Below, in pieces: positions 47,029 to 59,800 of a DNA stretch of 64,000 nt. A program made the position numbers and the translations under genes. Under the pieces are notes generated by a model. The model was not told where the DNA came from. It saw nothing but the letters and a program-made list of their open reading frames with translations, and did no database searches. Positions within the stretch are counted from its first letter, which is position 1. The number at the start of each line of letters is the position of its first letter. This DNA comes from Quillaja saponaria (taxonomy: Eukaryota > Streptophyta > Magnoliopsida > Fabales > Quillajaceae), in NCBI GenBank assembly GCA_029379385.1, contig CM055606.1:17323142-17387141 (forward strand). Reading direction: 5' to 3'.

Positions 47029-47186
47029 TCCTGGGTCCTTGATTCTTTGGGTTTAATTATTGTATAACTGGAGCTTTGTTTGGTAGCTCTGAAAATGGTT
47101 ATGTTGGCTGGTGCAAAGAAACAAAATTTTGAATCTTTTTGTGTGTGGAAGCCCGGAACAACTTCTAAAATGTAAATAAGGTTTAC
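47029..47186 (+). repeat. Shared first-intron block, copy in the WVD2-like 5'UTR intron
   Basis: From TGGGTCCTTGATTCTTTGGG through GGTTATGTTGGCTGGTGCAA to CTTCTAAAATGTAAATAAGG, matching the Alba intron-1 block in opposite genomic orientation. In both genes it reads in the direction of transcription and sits near the 5' part of the first intron. Confidence 0.75.
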
Positions 47187-48643
47187 AATTTTTTTTTTTT
47201 TCCATTTCCTAGTCAGCAAACTAATTCAGGGTCAGAGTTTGGTTTAAGAAAATGGAAATTTACTTGGTGCCAGAAGTAATGCATCCGTATAGGTTAGAAT
47301 CATTCTGTGCATATCCAAGTTTCAGGTCTATTAACTGTTGCTGCTTTCGATATGCGTGACTCATTTATTTAAATTAACTTCTAAGTAAAATCTCAATAAT
47401 GAGATTAGTGAGTTTCAAATAGCTTTAGAAATTGAGAGATTTCGTGTTTTTTTGTATTTTGTTATTATTATTATTTTTTATTTCCCTCTTCCTTTTAAAC
47501 AATGTGTTATCTGTTTTGTTACATTATACGATTTGTGGAATTTGGTTTGATTTGATTTGTTCCAAGAACATCATGCTTGTCTAGTTAAATACCAAAACAA
47601 AAACATACCTTCTCTGTCTAAAATGAAGGCTATTTTCTGAAAACTATTTCAGAAACAGTTTCTAGAAACTTTTTTCTGTTGGGTGTTTTGCACTGTTTTC
47701 CTTATTTCTTTGTGAGTTTTGTTTACAAAATAGTTGTGGTTACAAGAACAAAACTAATCCGTGGTTTACATTTCTTCCTGTCTTCATGTATACAACATAA
47801 TTGCAGTTAATGCTTTATTGGAGTCAGTTGTTGTTAAGTTAGACTTTTAGTCCTAATTATGGCTTGGAGGCTTACCAGCCATTTCTTTGAGCACTCTTCA
47901 ATCTCTTATTCTTTAACTCTTGCTTTTGAGTGCCTTTGCTTATTATGTAATAGGAAGTTAAATGATTGTATTTATGAATACTTTTGTTAAATTGATATTC
48001 TTTCATGCTTGTCAAATCCAACATGGTTTGAAGTTTTTTTATTACCCTTCTCCCCTTTGTTACACTGTCTGGTCATTTCTTTGGGCATTATTACATTGTG
48101 TCAAAGAAGAATATTATCATTTCATCTTTGCCAGATTTATATATCTTTCAGTCATCCACTCATCCATAGGTACACTTAAAGTGCTAAGTTGCATCAAATT
48201 GCATACTTCATATCTTTTTACTGTTGAATGGGTGTAGGATTCTAGCTATTAAACCCCTTTCCTGTAAAGGAATAATTACCTTGTCCTTGTAGCTTTTTGG
48301 TTCTTTCCCCTTTGTTAAAAGTTGTGTCTTAAACTTGTGGACTGTGGTTGTCATGGCCTTTTTATTATATCTGTACATTTATTTTTATTTCTTTTAAACA
48401 CACTTGTGCATGTGATAAATCAGCTATGACCCAACAAATTTTTGGTAGTCAGAATCTTAAAACCGTAGCACTTGCAAAATTTCTTATAGTAGAAAGTGAC
48501 TGAGTATGAGATGGTAACCTAGAAGTCGCAACTAAATTGTGGTTAAGAAAGTAATCATCTGGAGCTTAGAGAACATATTGTTCGTGGCTTTCAACCAAGT
48601 ATATCCAATTAATCGAGTTTTTATGTTTTACAATTGCAGTGCA

Positions 48644-50927
48644 ATGGGAATAGAGGATACAGAAATTTGTATGATCAAGGAGCCAAATTGTGTCATAGTT
48701 TATTCAGAAGGTGTTTCCCATGATTCAAGTCATGGAACTGTTATTAATCATCATGATGTTTCAGAGTCATTTGAGCATATTAATGAGGGTACAGAACTCC
48801 ATAGTTCTGAGGAGAGCACAAAAGAATATGAAATCAAGGAATGTACTACAGAAAATTCTGTTGGGATCTCTAAAATATCTGGTGTTGAAAAATGTGCAGA
48901 TATGAATTTAATAACCTCAAAGCTTGAGGGTGGCCCGGCTAAAAAAAATTTTAAATGCCATAAAACAAAGGGAAACCGTAAGACACAAGATTATGTGAAG
49001 CATGCTTCAAGAGCTGCTATTGGAAATGTCCAAAGTGGGTCTACTGGGAATATTCAAACTAAACACACTGTCCCACAGCCATTTGCCCTTGCAACTGAAA
49101 AGCGTGCCTCATCTGGAATGCGTTTTGCTGGTGCAGAACATAATGATGACACTCATGTGAGCAAATCATCAAATGCAAACTACATACGTACTACAAATAT
49201 CTCAAAGCAGAATCAGGTAACCGCTGCAGTGACCTCTAGACATATAATTTAGCAATTGCAATTTCTCCTGTTATCAGCTATAGTGCTTGTATTCATAGTA
49301 GTCCCAGTGAAACAGTTCCTTGCCACCATAGTTGTTTTTGAAATATAAGATAATTAACTTCCTCATTTTTTAATGACGTTATTGCTTGAATTATCATGTA
49401 ACCTGTTTGATGTGGAAATCTGTTCTACATGGTACACGCTTTTGACTGTCTAATTGAAAGGCTTGCAGCCTTACATAGCACAAAGATCAGTTATAAAATT
49501 GCTTGAAGAACGACGACTATAGAGTTGTTTTTTATTGGTGATACAAAGTTTTTTGTAATCTATCCAAATAATTACTTGTGGATGATCATGAAAGTTCTGT
49601 ACATGTGGTTGCAGGCAAAATTACCTTCAGTTTCAAGAAAGCCACTGGAACCTGATAACAAGAAGCGCCCTGATGAGGATGATGTTTGTTCTGTTGCTTC
49701 TACGTATGATCTTAACCTTGCATTCAATAGTGGCTCATTTTCTCTCATATGCTTCCTCCTTACTGTATTGCTCCAACACTTTCTCTCTGTTTTTGCAATT
49801 TATATTACTTATTGCTTGTGTAGTGCACGGACAATTACCTCCAGGGTAATTGTTGCTTCAGCTCCAGTATTTCGATGCAGTGAACGTGCGGAGAGACGGA
49901 AGCAGGTTCTATTTCTTTTTTACTGGGCTAATTTGATTTTGAATCTAAGGCATACCCTAAATGTACTAAATGTATATGTACTCTGTTGTTTTTCAATATT
50001 TTAGTTTTATTCAAAATTGGAGGAAAAGAACCAAGCAATGGAAGCTGAGAAAACACAAAGTGAAGCAAGGACCAAGGTATTACACTTTCTCAAGTTTTTG
50101 CGAAGAGAAAGTTTAGTCTCTTACTAGTTGCTTTCATTCATGTAGTCGTTGGACAGCTGTTGTCATTTGGTTGCTTCTTTCTATCATTCCATTTATTCTC
50201 TTACACTTATTATATATTTTCATGTTATTTAGGCTTTTAAACATATAGATTGTAGTTTCATCCTCTGTTTGTTTAATTGTGAATTTGCTATTATTAAGGA
50301 AGAGAAGGAAGAAGCCATTAAGCAACTCAGGAAGAGTTTGATGTTTAAGGCAAACCCAATGCCAAGCTTTTATCATGAGGGACCTCCACCTAAGGTTGAA
50401 CTGAAAAAGGTACCATAATTCATATAGTTCTTGTGCTGTCATATACATGTATAGGATTAAGAGCTGCAATTTGCTATGCTTCATTCTCAAATAAATTTTC
50501 AGGGAACAATAAGCTCTTAGGTGTATTGCCGCACCCCTAGGCCCCATAACAAAATTCCATACAGATACACAATAAATTCCTCCACTTCCTTAATTGACAT
50601 CTTAAAAATGGAGCCTAGTTGCTTTTCTTACAGCTGCCACCCACTCGTGCAAAATCACCAAAGCTGGGCCGGAGGAAGAGCTGCAATGATGCAGTTAATT
50701 CATTTCCAAAAGGTGAGGTGAAAGTAGCTGGTTTTCGGGGAAATCGTCACAGTCTAGGTAATAACAATGAGGATACCATTACCAACAATAAGGATCAGAG
50801 CAACATCGACAATGTTAATATTATTTACAAATTTAAAAACAAGGCCAAGTTTATGGGAGACATAATTGAGTCAACTCCTGCCAAAGTGAATGGACTAGTG
50901 AACGTGGAGATCACAATCCAGTCTTAA
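48644..50927 (+). CDS. WVD2-like (TPX2 domain) microtubule-associated protein
   Basis: Coding exons: 48644-49216, 49615-49703, 49824-49905, 50005-50076, 50299-50409, 50634-50927 (1221 nt, 406 residues). A 5'UTR exon ends at 46858 and carries an (ACAAC)n tract near 46745-46765; the 5'UTR intron is 46859-48639. The N-terminal 190 residues are acidic, Ser/Thr-rich and poorly conserved. The TPX2/KLEEK domain spans about residues 236-310, with [20 protein letters not shown] (237-256), a charged helix, [28 protein letters not shown] and the basic [19 protein letters not shown]2/WDL proteins bind and bundle cortical microtubules and affect anisotropic cell growth and organ twisting. The Asn/Asp-rich C-terminus is ordinary for the family. 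The exact WDL number cannot be set by eye. Confidence 0.93.
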
Positions 50928-53156
50928 TTAAGTTTGCAGTAAGAATTTTGTCTGCTTTTTTTCTTTTCTTTTTTAATTTATATGAAGACTCGGGTCTTCA
51001 TTCTTGTGACTTCTGTAGCATGTGCATTTTATTTTCTTCAATTTACAAGGACTTGCTCCTGTGCTTTGTGTAATGTACGAGGTGAAATGATTTCTTGTAA
51101 GTTATGGCCGTCCATATGTATAGAAGGCCCCTTGTTATTAAATATATTTATCCTTCATTTGCTGCAAGAAACTGAGACTCTGTGTGCTTAAGAATCTCTT
51201 GAAATCTCATGCTTTTCTATATTTGCTGCATTGCTTCAATTTTCATGGGTAGTTAGTTTTTGTGTTTATTTTATTTTTTTTTCTCTCTGACTGGCTGTAG
51301 CGCCTACAGGCTCTTATGTTATGTGGATTCACTATGTTTATGTGGGAATGTCTGAAAGTTAACTGTAGCATACTTTATCTATTTTGTTTTTTCACTAAAA
51401 GAGTGCTCTACTTAAATTGCCTCTTTAGTTGGCTGTGTGGAAGAAGTGGTGTTTACTTTATCCATAATGGAAAAGAAATATAAAGTTAGGACTGAGGGTC
51501 CTTAATGTTTATTCTCTGTTTAGATAGGAATTGTGCTCAGCTAGGTTGGAAATGCATGTTTTGCTTTACTATAGTAAAGCTCATTATGAAAAGCTTAAAG
51601 CATAAGAATAAAAAAACTTATGGTATTATAGTTGTTGAGTTTTAACACGGCAAAAGATAGACTTTTATGTGCAGAACATACCCCATTTATGGAAGCAAAC
51701 TTGCTAGTCAAAAGTGATACTTGCTCCAAAATTGGCTATACCTGAAGAAGTGGAATTTTTTATGTATCTGTTTGGAAATTCAGTTATTGGAAATCAAAAT
51801 TGACACTTCTTAGGGCCTTGAGGAAGGGGGTCATTCTCATTTTGACACTAACTAAGTGTTTTTGTTTTTCTTTTTTCCATTGCAGTTCTATATCATTCAA
51901 GTCACAGTTAACAGCTCCATTCTCATTCAATTCAATACATTTTTTATTTTTCAATCTTTGGGGGGATTCTATCCATCTTGTTGCATAAGAAACGGATGCT
52001 GCTTCTATTAGGTAATGCTATTTGATTAGACCCTGCCAATCTAAGGAAAATTGCTAACTGATATGTTGCATATCATACTGTAATGAAAATTAACTTAGCA
52101 CAAGGATCGAAGTTTTATGATTCATCATGTTGAGTAATTTGCAAACCCACCCTACTGGGACGTGTTTGCGCAAGTGATTTGTGTTAGCATGCACTGGCTC
52201 TACAGTGCTTGATACAGTCTTCTTTGAACTAATTGTTCATATTAGTTGCCTATATGCTTGACCTGGAAGCTGATTTCTTTTGCCAAATTTGACGGTGAGT
52301 ATTCTGTCAGATATATGTCTGCCATTGTCTCAAAACTGTTTTGTACGCATTATCTAAAATTTGGAATCATCTGTGCACAAGATTCATACTAATTTTCTTC
52401 TTTTTTTTTTTCCCTTGAATTTCAAATCCCACCTCCCAATTTTCCCCTTTTTTTTTTCCTCTGCTTGAGCTTTAAGAGGAGAACCTGTATTTCTTGCCAT
52501 TGAAGCTTGGAATCACACTGTTTGGGGCTATATAACTCATCAAAGAAACTTCCCCCACCTCTTCTCTCTTGTCCCTTTTCTGAAGTGGGAAGCAAAAGAG
52601 AACTCCTTTAAACACCCTTCTCAAAGACCATCATACTAGTCCAGTCTATTACTTTAACTCACTGTTTGAGTAAATTTATAGTAACAACTATATAACCATA
52701 GGCAACAAAAACTCAAAAATGGTGTTTGTTTTCCACCAATTTAAAAAAGGGGAAAAAAGAAAAAGGAAAAGATAGGAAACTAATTTGTGAAGATAGATAT
52801 CAGATAGGTAAGGTAGGTAGGACTTAAAGAGTAGCTTTGGCAAGTCTTTTAATACATGCTAAAAGAGGCTCTAACTTTTGCCTCTACTTCCACCAATCCT
52901 ACCTCGATTTCCTGCATAAATTCAATATTTTTATTTTATATGTTTTTAATTTTGTTTAAGGAAGATGTAGTCTTGTGTCTGAAACTATTACAGGTTGATT
53001 AATGGTATTTTACACTCTCCCCTAGTTTTACAAAGAGCTTTGCAGACCAAATACTTCAAAACCTGTCTGAAAAGCTTGATAGGAAGGGGGAGCTATATAG
53101 GAAGTGGTATACCCATGTTTATCGGACCCATCAAAGATACTAACCCCATCTTCACG
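50928..53156. other. 3' flank of WVD2-like and upstream region of MIR166
   Basis: The WVD2-like 3'UTR probably ends in the first few hundred bases. An exact 18-bp palindrome, GCTTTACTATAGTAAAGC, lies at 51563-51580. CT-rich tracts near 52400-52460 and 52550-52600 lie in the presumptive MIR166 promoter region. No gene was found. Confidence 0.4.
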
Positions 53157-53164
53157 TATATAAA
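53157..53164 (+). promoter_or_regulatory. TATA box of MIR166
   Basis: TATATAAA about 155 bp upstream of the hairpin, predicting transcription start near 53187-53195, a usual layout for plant MIRNA genes. Confidence 0.6.
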
Positions 53165-53312
53165 AAGGGCCCATGAAAGATGAAACACAATGCATGGCCA
53201 AATCAAAATCAAACAGTCATCTCCCTCTCCCAAACCTCAACGCCCACCCCTCCCTTCCCACAGTGACTCAGTCCTTCTCCCTCTCTTCCAATTTCCAAAA
53301 CACATACATAAG

Positions 53313-53413
53313 AAGGAGTTGAGGGGAATGCTGTCTGGTTCGAGACCATTTATCTACTGAAGCACAGAATTGCGAATGATCTCGGACCAGGCTTCATTCC
53401 CCCCAACTCAGTG
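53313..53413 (+). ncRNA. MIR166: MIR166 precursor hairpin
   Basis: The mature miR166 (TCGGACCAGGCTTCATTCCC plus one C) occupies 53382-53402 on the 3' arm and matches the conserved sequence exactly. The star strand, GGAATGCTGTCTGGTTCGAG plus A, is at 53325-53345 on the 5' arm. The stem extends outward with GAGTTGA pairing to the CAACTC after the mature sequence. The terminal loop is short, about 35 nt (53346-53381), as in other family members. miR166 directs cleavage of HD-ZIP III mRNAs (PHB, PHV, REV, CNA, ATHB8) and sets organ polarity, meristem and vascular patterning. A TATA box lies upstream and the leader contains short ORFs. The paralogue letter cannot be assigned. Confidence 0.97.
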
Positions 53414-56394
53414 AATCTGGCCAAGTATGATACAATTCAAGCAAATTAGCAAGATTCTTCAATGGCAAGTATGTGAGTTCACAGTACTTCTCTGTAAAAC
53501 CTCTATATGTCTTTTCAGTTTTCCCAATTGCAGTAGAGCAATTGGAAAACTTGAAGAATGTTACATCTTTATTCTTATCTAGTCCGGAAACATTATCCGA
53601 TCCGATATGAGATTTCATCCGCTCCCGCTTGCGGATGTAGGTTTTTCTCATTAAAAGTTAAATTACATAAAATTCTTGTGTTGTTTTTTTATGTTGCTAT
53701 TTCATTTGTTTAATTTCGCTTTTCATAACAAAGAACAAATGGAATTTTTTGATAACCATCTTAGCAAATTTCATAACAGAGTACTCTGTTTTAGAATTTC
53801 ATAACATGTAGCAGTTAGCATTTTACATTTATAGCTTCTTTACAATGTAAAACACATACACACCATTTTCATAATGTTAATCATAACCCAATAAGAAAGC
53901 ATCCTACTTCACATGAATGTTAGGACTATTTCGAAAGTGGGAGAGCAGGATATGTTTGAAAATATAAACATTGACAATAGTATTTTATTGGAATTTGGTT
54001 CCAAGGGCACCATTAGTCTGCATATTCTTTCTATGTTTACCAAATTCATTGAAAAATTGAGATGAAGGTTAGTATGAAAATTTGACTGAAAAGGGAAAAT
54101 GAAATATAAACTAAGGTATGTTTTATCTTTTTGTGGTTGAATTTTTGCCAATTTGCTTTGCTTGGGGAGAGTTGCAAAGAATAAGTTTTAGACTCACTTT
54201 ATTTGTTGCATGAGAGGGGGGAGATATTCTTTGGGAGTACCATCAAAGTAGAACATTGGATTTACTCTTTTTTTTAGACTTGCATCATAACAATTCCCCT
54301 ATTTGCCCATTCCTGACCTTTAAAACCATGTGGGTCACATTGTGCAAGAAAATCCCCTATAGACCATATGGGTCTGTTCATGTTAGATTAGATCTTAATC
54401 CTTAGTTCTTTGATAAGCTACCTTCATGTTAGATTAGATCTTAATCCTTAGTCCTTTGATAAGCTACCTAATATTTTTGTCTTTAACCATATAAGATTGT
54501 AGTTTATGTAATTTGAATGATATAGAAATGCATTTAAGATCTAATGTAGTTTATGTAATTTGAATGATATAGAAATGCATTTAAGATCTAATTTTAAGAT
54601 GTTAGTTTGTTGTATGTATTTTCAAGTTAAGAAGAAAACATTCTTTTTCTAATGTACTAAAAAAAAAATTCAAAAAAAAAAAAAAAAATGCTAATTGCTA
54701 AATATTTTAAATTTGTAATAGCAAATAAATTTAGAAACTTAAATGTGAAATGTAAATCATATTTTATCTAGGTAGATCTAATTTCAATCTCTTTTTAAAT
54801 TTTAAAAAAGAACTATATATGAAATAAATTATTTTGTGTATGAGAATCGTCTTAAGTCTAACATGATTCTTACAATCGTAACATGTGACATCATATTATG
54901 CACTTTGTGATTCGTAAGAGGAGTCAAAAAGAGATTATAGACATCTTGAGTATGTTATCACAAAATAAAGTAATTTCTTGGACCTATGCAGTGCTCGATA
55001 AAAGCCCTTTGATATTCCTTCCCAATATTAGTAGATGGATGCCATGTACTTTTTCTATTTTCTTGTGACTTGACGTCCATTTCTTAACTCTGTAAAGCAT
55101 TCAACAGAAATTTTTTGAAACAACTCAAAAAAAGTCCTTTTTTTTTAAAGCGTGAAAGAGAGTTTGTTGGTTTCCACTATCACTAAATTTTTGTGGACAT
55201 AGAAATTTATTTATCCCATAAGGTTACTCACACTCTTTTTAGTGTTTTCTTTTTATTTTTGTCTCAATTTTGCATTTGAAAAATATTTTAATATTTTATA
55301 CTTGTGATTTAAATTGTTATCTTAAATTTTCATGTTGTTTGAAAAATAATGCAAAATTATTATTTTTTTCATCCAAACTAATAGAATTATACTCGTGTCT
55401 TATGCATGTACTATGTCCATGTTATTCTTCTTTGTAATTTATAATTTTTTACATTTTGCCCACGCAATTTAGATTTTCATATATAAATCTAAAATTAAAA
55501 AAAAATATCATACATATAAATTGATTTAGCAAGGAAAATCTTACAATTTGAAATAAAAAAACTTTAAATTATTTTACTATGTTTGTCTAGTTATCCCATA
55601 TATAAACCTCATTCTTTATTATATTTTTTATTTACTTATTTTTCATTGAAATTTAAATAAAACAAAAATCATTTCGAAGTAAAAGAGAACACTAGTATAG
55701 TTGTAAAAAAGAAATGAAGAAAAAGGAAGATAAATTTTATAATATATATATATAATTAAAAAAAAAACTCTTTTCTCAAATCATGAGATTTTTTATATTA
55801 AATTAACTTACACATAAAAATAATAAGGTACCACAATATCAATTTATTTTTATTTTTTATAAATTATCAAGAGAATTCAAATTGTAAGGGATCAAATATA
55901 AAAAATTTAAAATTATATAGAAGAAAACATAGATATAGTGCATATGCGTGACACATGAATATTATTCTTTAGTTTGGAAGGAAAGGTTTATCTTTCTAAG
56001 TTTTTAAACTATATAGAAATTTTATTTGGTGTAACATTTCAAAATTTCAAACAAGTGTATAAATGTTATAAATAGTTACACTATGATGAATAATCTTTTG
56101 GACCAAATGGCTTGTATACAAGTCTGCAATATTAATTCATTCTGGGCTGATATAGACCTTAAGAAGGCCGAGGCCCACTCTGTCCATAATAAAAAAGTCG
56201 CCAGATACAGATGGGAGCCTCAGCTCCTAATATGGGCTTCTCGTCCGAGCCCACCATCACATGCGACAGCAATCCAGTTTACGATTGTATCCGTAAGGAG
56301 CCAAATGTCAAATTATGAATGGTGGAAAATTAAATCTCCAGTAGATCCATGAACACCCAATCGCGCTTCACAGATAAAAGAATATCTAATTGTG

Positions 56395-56425
<31 letters not shown>

Positions 56426-56519
56426 GATTATCTACATTTTACACTCCAACTTTAAAGCATCTGACTAAAAATCTTATCCTTAAAATTTCACCTCCATTTC
56501 TCACGCGCTATAAAGCTCG
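53414..56519. other. Intergenic, AT-rich, two tandem duplications
   Basis: No supported gene. It holds the pri-miR166 3' part, two tandem duplications at 54377-54591 (listed), A runs near 54660-54688, (TA)n near 55741, and a long A run at 56400-56425. Confidence 0.4.
54377..54591. repeat. Two neighbouring recent tandem duplications (46 and 47 bp)
   Basis: TTCATGTTAGATTAGATC.. occurs at 54377 and 54423 (period 46, one difference). About 30 bp on, TGTAGTTTATGTAATTTGAA.. occurs at 54498 and 54545 (period 47, identical as far as read). Both contain TTAGATC/AAGATCTAA-type sequence. Confidence 0.85.
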
Positions 56520-56890
56520 TGCATTAGACCTCCCAACAGAAACACATGGCAAACGTGCCAACTTTATGTCTTCGTTGTCGATTGCTTTGCAGGACAGACC
56601 AAACTCCACGTTCCACTCCATCGACGGTTTTCATTCTGCCACGTCATTTTACCGACTTGCCGCACTTTCCAAATCACCTGCTAACAACCGCTTTCTCTCT
56701 CTAAAGGTTTCCCCTTTCTCTGGCTTCCTGTTTACAGACCGAGCTTGTTGGATCTCTCTGAGGGTGAGGGGAAACAGACGGAGAGGATCCATGTAGTTCA
56801 ATTCGAATTTTGATTCCTCAGAGATTGAGAGCTTTCATTTTCTCAGACTAATTTTCTTTCCCCATTTTTTCCGGAAAATTTTCCCAGGAA

Positions 56891-59800
56891 ATGGAAGAAC
56901 CGTTCTTTGATCTCGTTGATTTTTTGAAGAAACCCACGATAACCGAAACATTTGTCGACATTTTGTTATGTGCAGTCCCTATTTGGCTCGCTGTGACGAT
57001 TGGATTAGTGATCGGCTGGTCGTGGAGGCCCCGGTGGACTGGTATTCTCTTCCTTGGGCTCCGGAGTAAGTTTCGATTCCTCTGGACTGCTCCGCCAGGG
57101 TTTGGTGCTCGTCGTCTCTGGCTGGCGTTCACGGCGTTGTCAGCGTTTTCAGTTTGCCGCACGATTTGGTCAAATTTTAAAATGAAGGGCAAAGGACCAG
57201 CTGCACCGCCTTTGGAGTCAGAAACGGCGGCTTCGACGTCAAACATGGGGGAGGGAATTAATGACGCTACTCGGTAGGTGCTTCATTTGTTGACTTCTAC
57301 TTTATGAACATTATTTTATTTTAGGGCATGATTTTTGAATGTATTGAAGATTGGTCTGAGTCCTCTTGCTAAAATTTTTATGGTTATATTGACATAATTT
57401 ATTTCTTGTTTTTCCACATTCATGATTTACATTCCATCATGGATGTTAATGTCTATTTTGTATCTGAAACAACAAGGATTTTCGCTATTCAAATTAATTT
57501 GACAACAATGTAGTTAATCTAAGAAACAATACAGCCTTATTTTCAGTAACCAGCTGGAATCTGAGTAAGGAAATTCTCGAGTTATACTGAGCAATTTTAG
57601 AAAAGTGTGTTTCTGAGTTCTTTGTGGTTTATATGGCGATAATTTTATCATGAATTTTTTTAAAACCTATGAATTATGGTCATTGATCTATCTGAATTTT
57701 AAAACTTCGGATATAAAATTGATCTACCTATTTGCGATTCTATGCTTGAGAAAAATGTTTTTGTCACCTTTGTGCACATTGCACGATCAGGTGTACATCA
57801 TTGCCGCTGATGATCATCTATCTCCCTTTCGGTTGCCTTCATCTAACTCTCAGTTTTCTCATACTGCATCTTGGATTCTCATTGTTGCGGGGCTTCATCA
57901 AATTAATGTTAATTGTACTGTTGTACTTGCTAGTTGCTCTCTAGTCTGAAATTCTTTGATTATAAGTAGTATTATTGTAATGAAGAATAAAGACTTTAAT
58001 TTATGTTTGAATTTCTGATGAAACATGGCATGTTCTTCAGATCCAATGCTGAAACTGCGGAGAGAAAGCAGGATATTGTCACCCAGAGTGACTTGGAACA
58101 TCTCCTCCAACTTACTGAAGGTAGGGACGGAGAGATGGAATGGCAGAATATGATGGACAGATCGACCCCAAGCATGTCTTACCAAGCTTGGCGCCATGAA
58201 CCTGAGGTAGATTCTGACTTTTGAAGCTCGTGTATTTCTTGTTTCTGCTCTGATAAATATATAATTTTCATGAGATCATAAAATGGGTATTTTGGCAATA
58301 AGCACAGGTAGGTTCTGAATTTGACAGTTTGTCTGATGCAATTCCTGTCTTTGACCTGATGGAAAAATAGGCATGTTCCAATATAATATGAAATGTGGAT
58401 GTCCATAAAGGCATTTGATAATCAATTTATTTTTGTATCTTGTAGTGTTTTCATTTTTATTAAGTTTAGATGTATGTCATTTTGCTATTACATTCTAGTA
58501 TAAAGTTCAGATGTTAGATGCTTTGGCTCAAAGGCTCAGTGTGTCTTTTCTGTTCTTGTAGTTTGACAATGAAATACATATTTGTAATCAGACAGGTCCC
58601 ACAGTTTATCGTAGTAGAACTGTTTTTGAGGATGCAACTCCTGAGTTGGTGAGGGATTTCTTCTGGGACGATGACTTTCGTCCTAAATGGGATCCTATGC
58701 TTGCATACTTCAAAATATTGGAGGAATGCCCTGATACAGGATCAATGATCGTTCACTGGATAAAAAAGGTTTGTGGACCAAGTCATCAGGATCGGAGATA
58801 GGTGCCTTGGTTTTTCACCACTGTAGTTTATTGAAATTTCATTTTTGTTCTTCCATATGCAGTTCCCTTTTTTCTGCAGTGATCGAGAATATATTATTGG
58901 TCGAAGAATGTGGGAGTCTGGGAAAACATACTATTGTGTTACAAAGGTACTGTTCATGATTCGTGAGTAGTTTATTTTTCTACCTTTCTCTGGTTGTTCC
59001 TCTTACTTTCTTTCAGGCAAAAGCTCCTTGTCTAGTCTATTGCTATGCGGCAGATCTGTCTGTCTGTAAACATAATGTAATGAGGTTGGAATCTTTCATG
59101 AGTAATGAATTGAAGGTCATCATCAGATATATGATGAAAAGGATTAAATTGAATATAACAACCCCCCAGAAAGAAAAAAATGAAGGGGAAAAAAGGGATC
59201 AAATGAAGTCCTGAATAGAAACTTACTTCAGAATGGTGCTTTCCTTTGTAAGGACAACAGCAAGATCATGTGTCGAAGACCCAGGATAAGAATAGAGCAT
59301 TATTAAAAAAGAAAACCCTTGATGTTCCGAGTCACTTGTATCCAAAAAAAATTAATTATAAGAAAAGTCTTTTGTATTCCACCGAAACAATCTTGTGGTT
59401 AGTTGGGCTTCAGAAATTATGAACAAGTTATCAACTAGGTTTCCTCTTTGTCATATTAACAATAAATACTTATATACCTTCATTAAAAACTTGCCTCTGT
59501 ATTATCTCCTTTTGCATATCTGCTCATTCTGCATGCTCTGGACTATATGTTACTAAGGGAGATGGAAGCTTCAGTGATCTCTTCAGCGTGGTGCCTGTAT
59601 TTAATTTAATTTTCAATTTTTTTCATGATTTTGATAAACAAATCAATAAGCTGCACATAAGTTGTAAGGACTGGTCTATGGTATGGAGGACTCGACTGGA
59701 CATCAAGAAGTCCCTTTCTATCTTGTACTACCTTTGTTACTGGACTTTTATACTTCAGTATAATTTATATAGCAATAGTTTAGAAAGAGGGAAGTTTGTG

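Noticed and set aside
51563..51580. 18-bp perfect palindrome as an operator
   Set aside because: No loop, no nearby promoter and no known binding motif; palindromes of this size are expected occasionally in AT-rich DNA.
52995..53183. 62-codon frame upstream of MIR166
   Set aside because: It spans the TATA box and starts well before the predicted transcription start, so it is unlikely to be translated.
56083..56796. Frames upstream of the START gene, including one of 134 codons
   Set aside because: No motif; they cover a poly-A run and the probable promoter and leader of the START gene.
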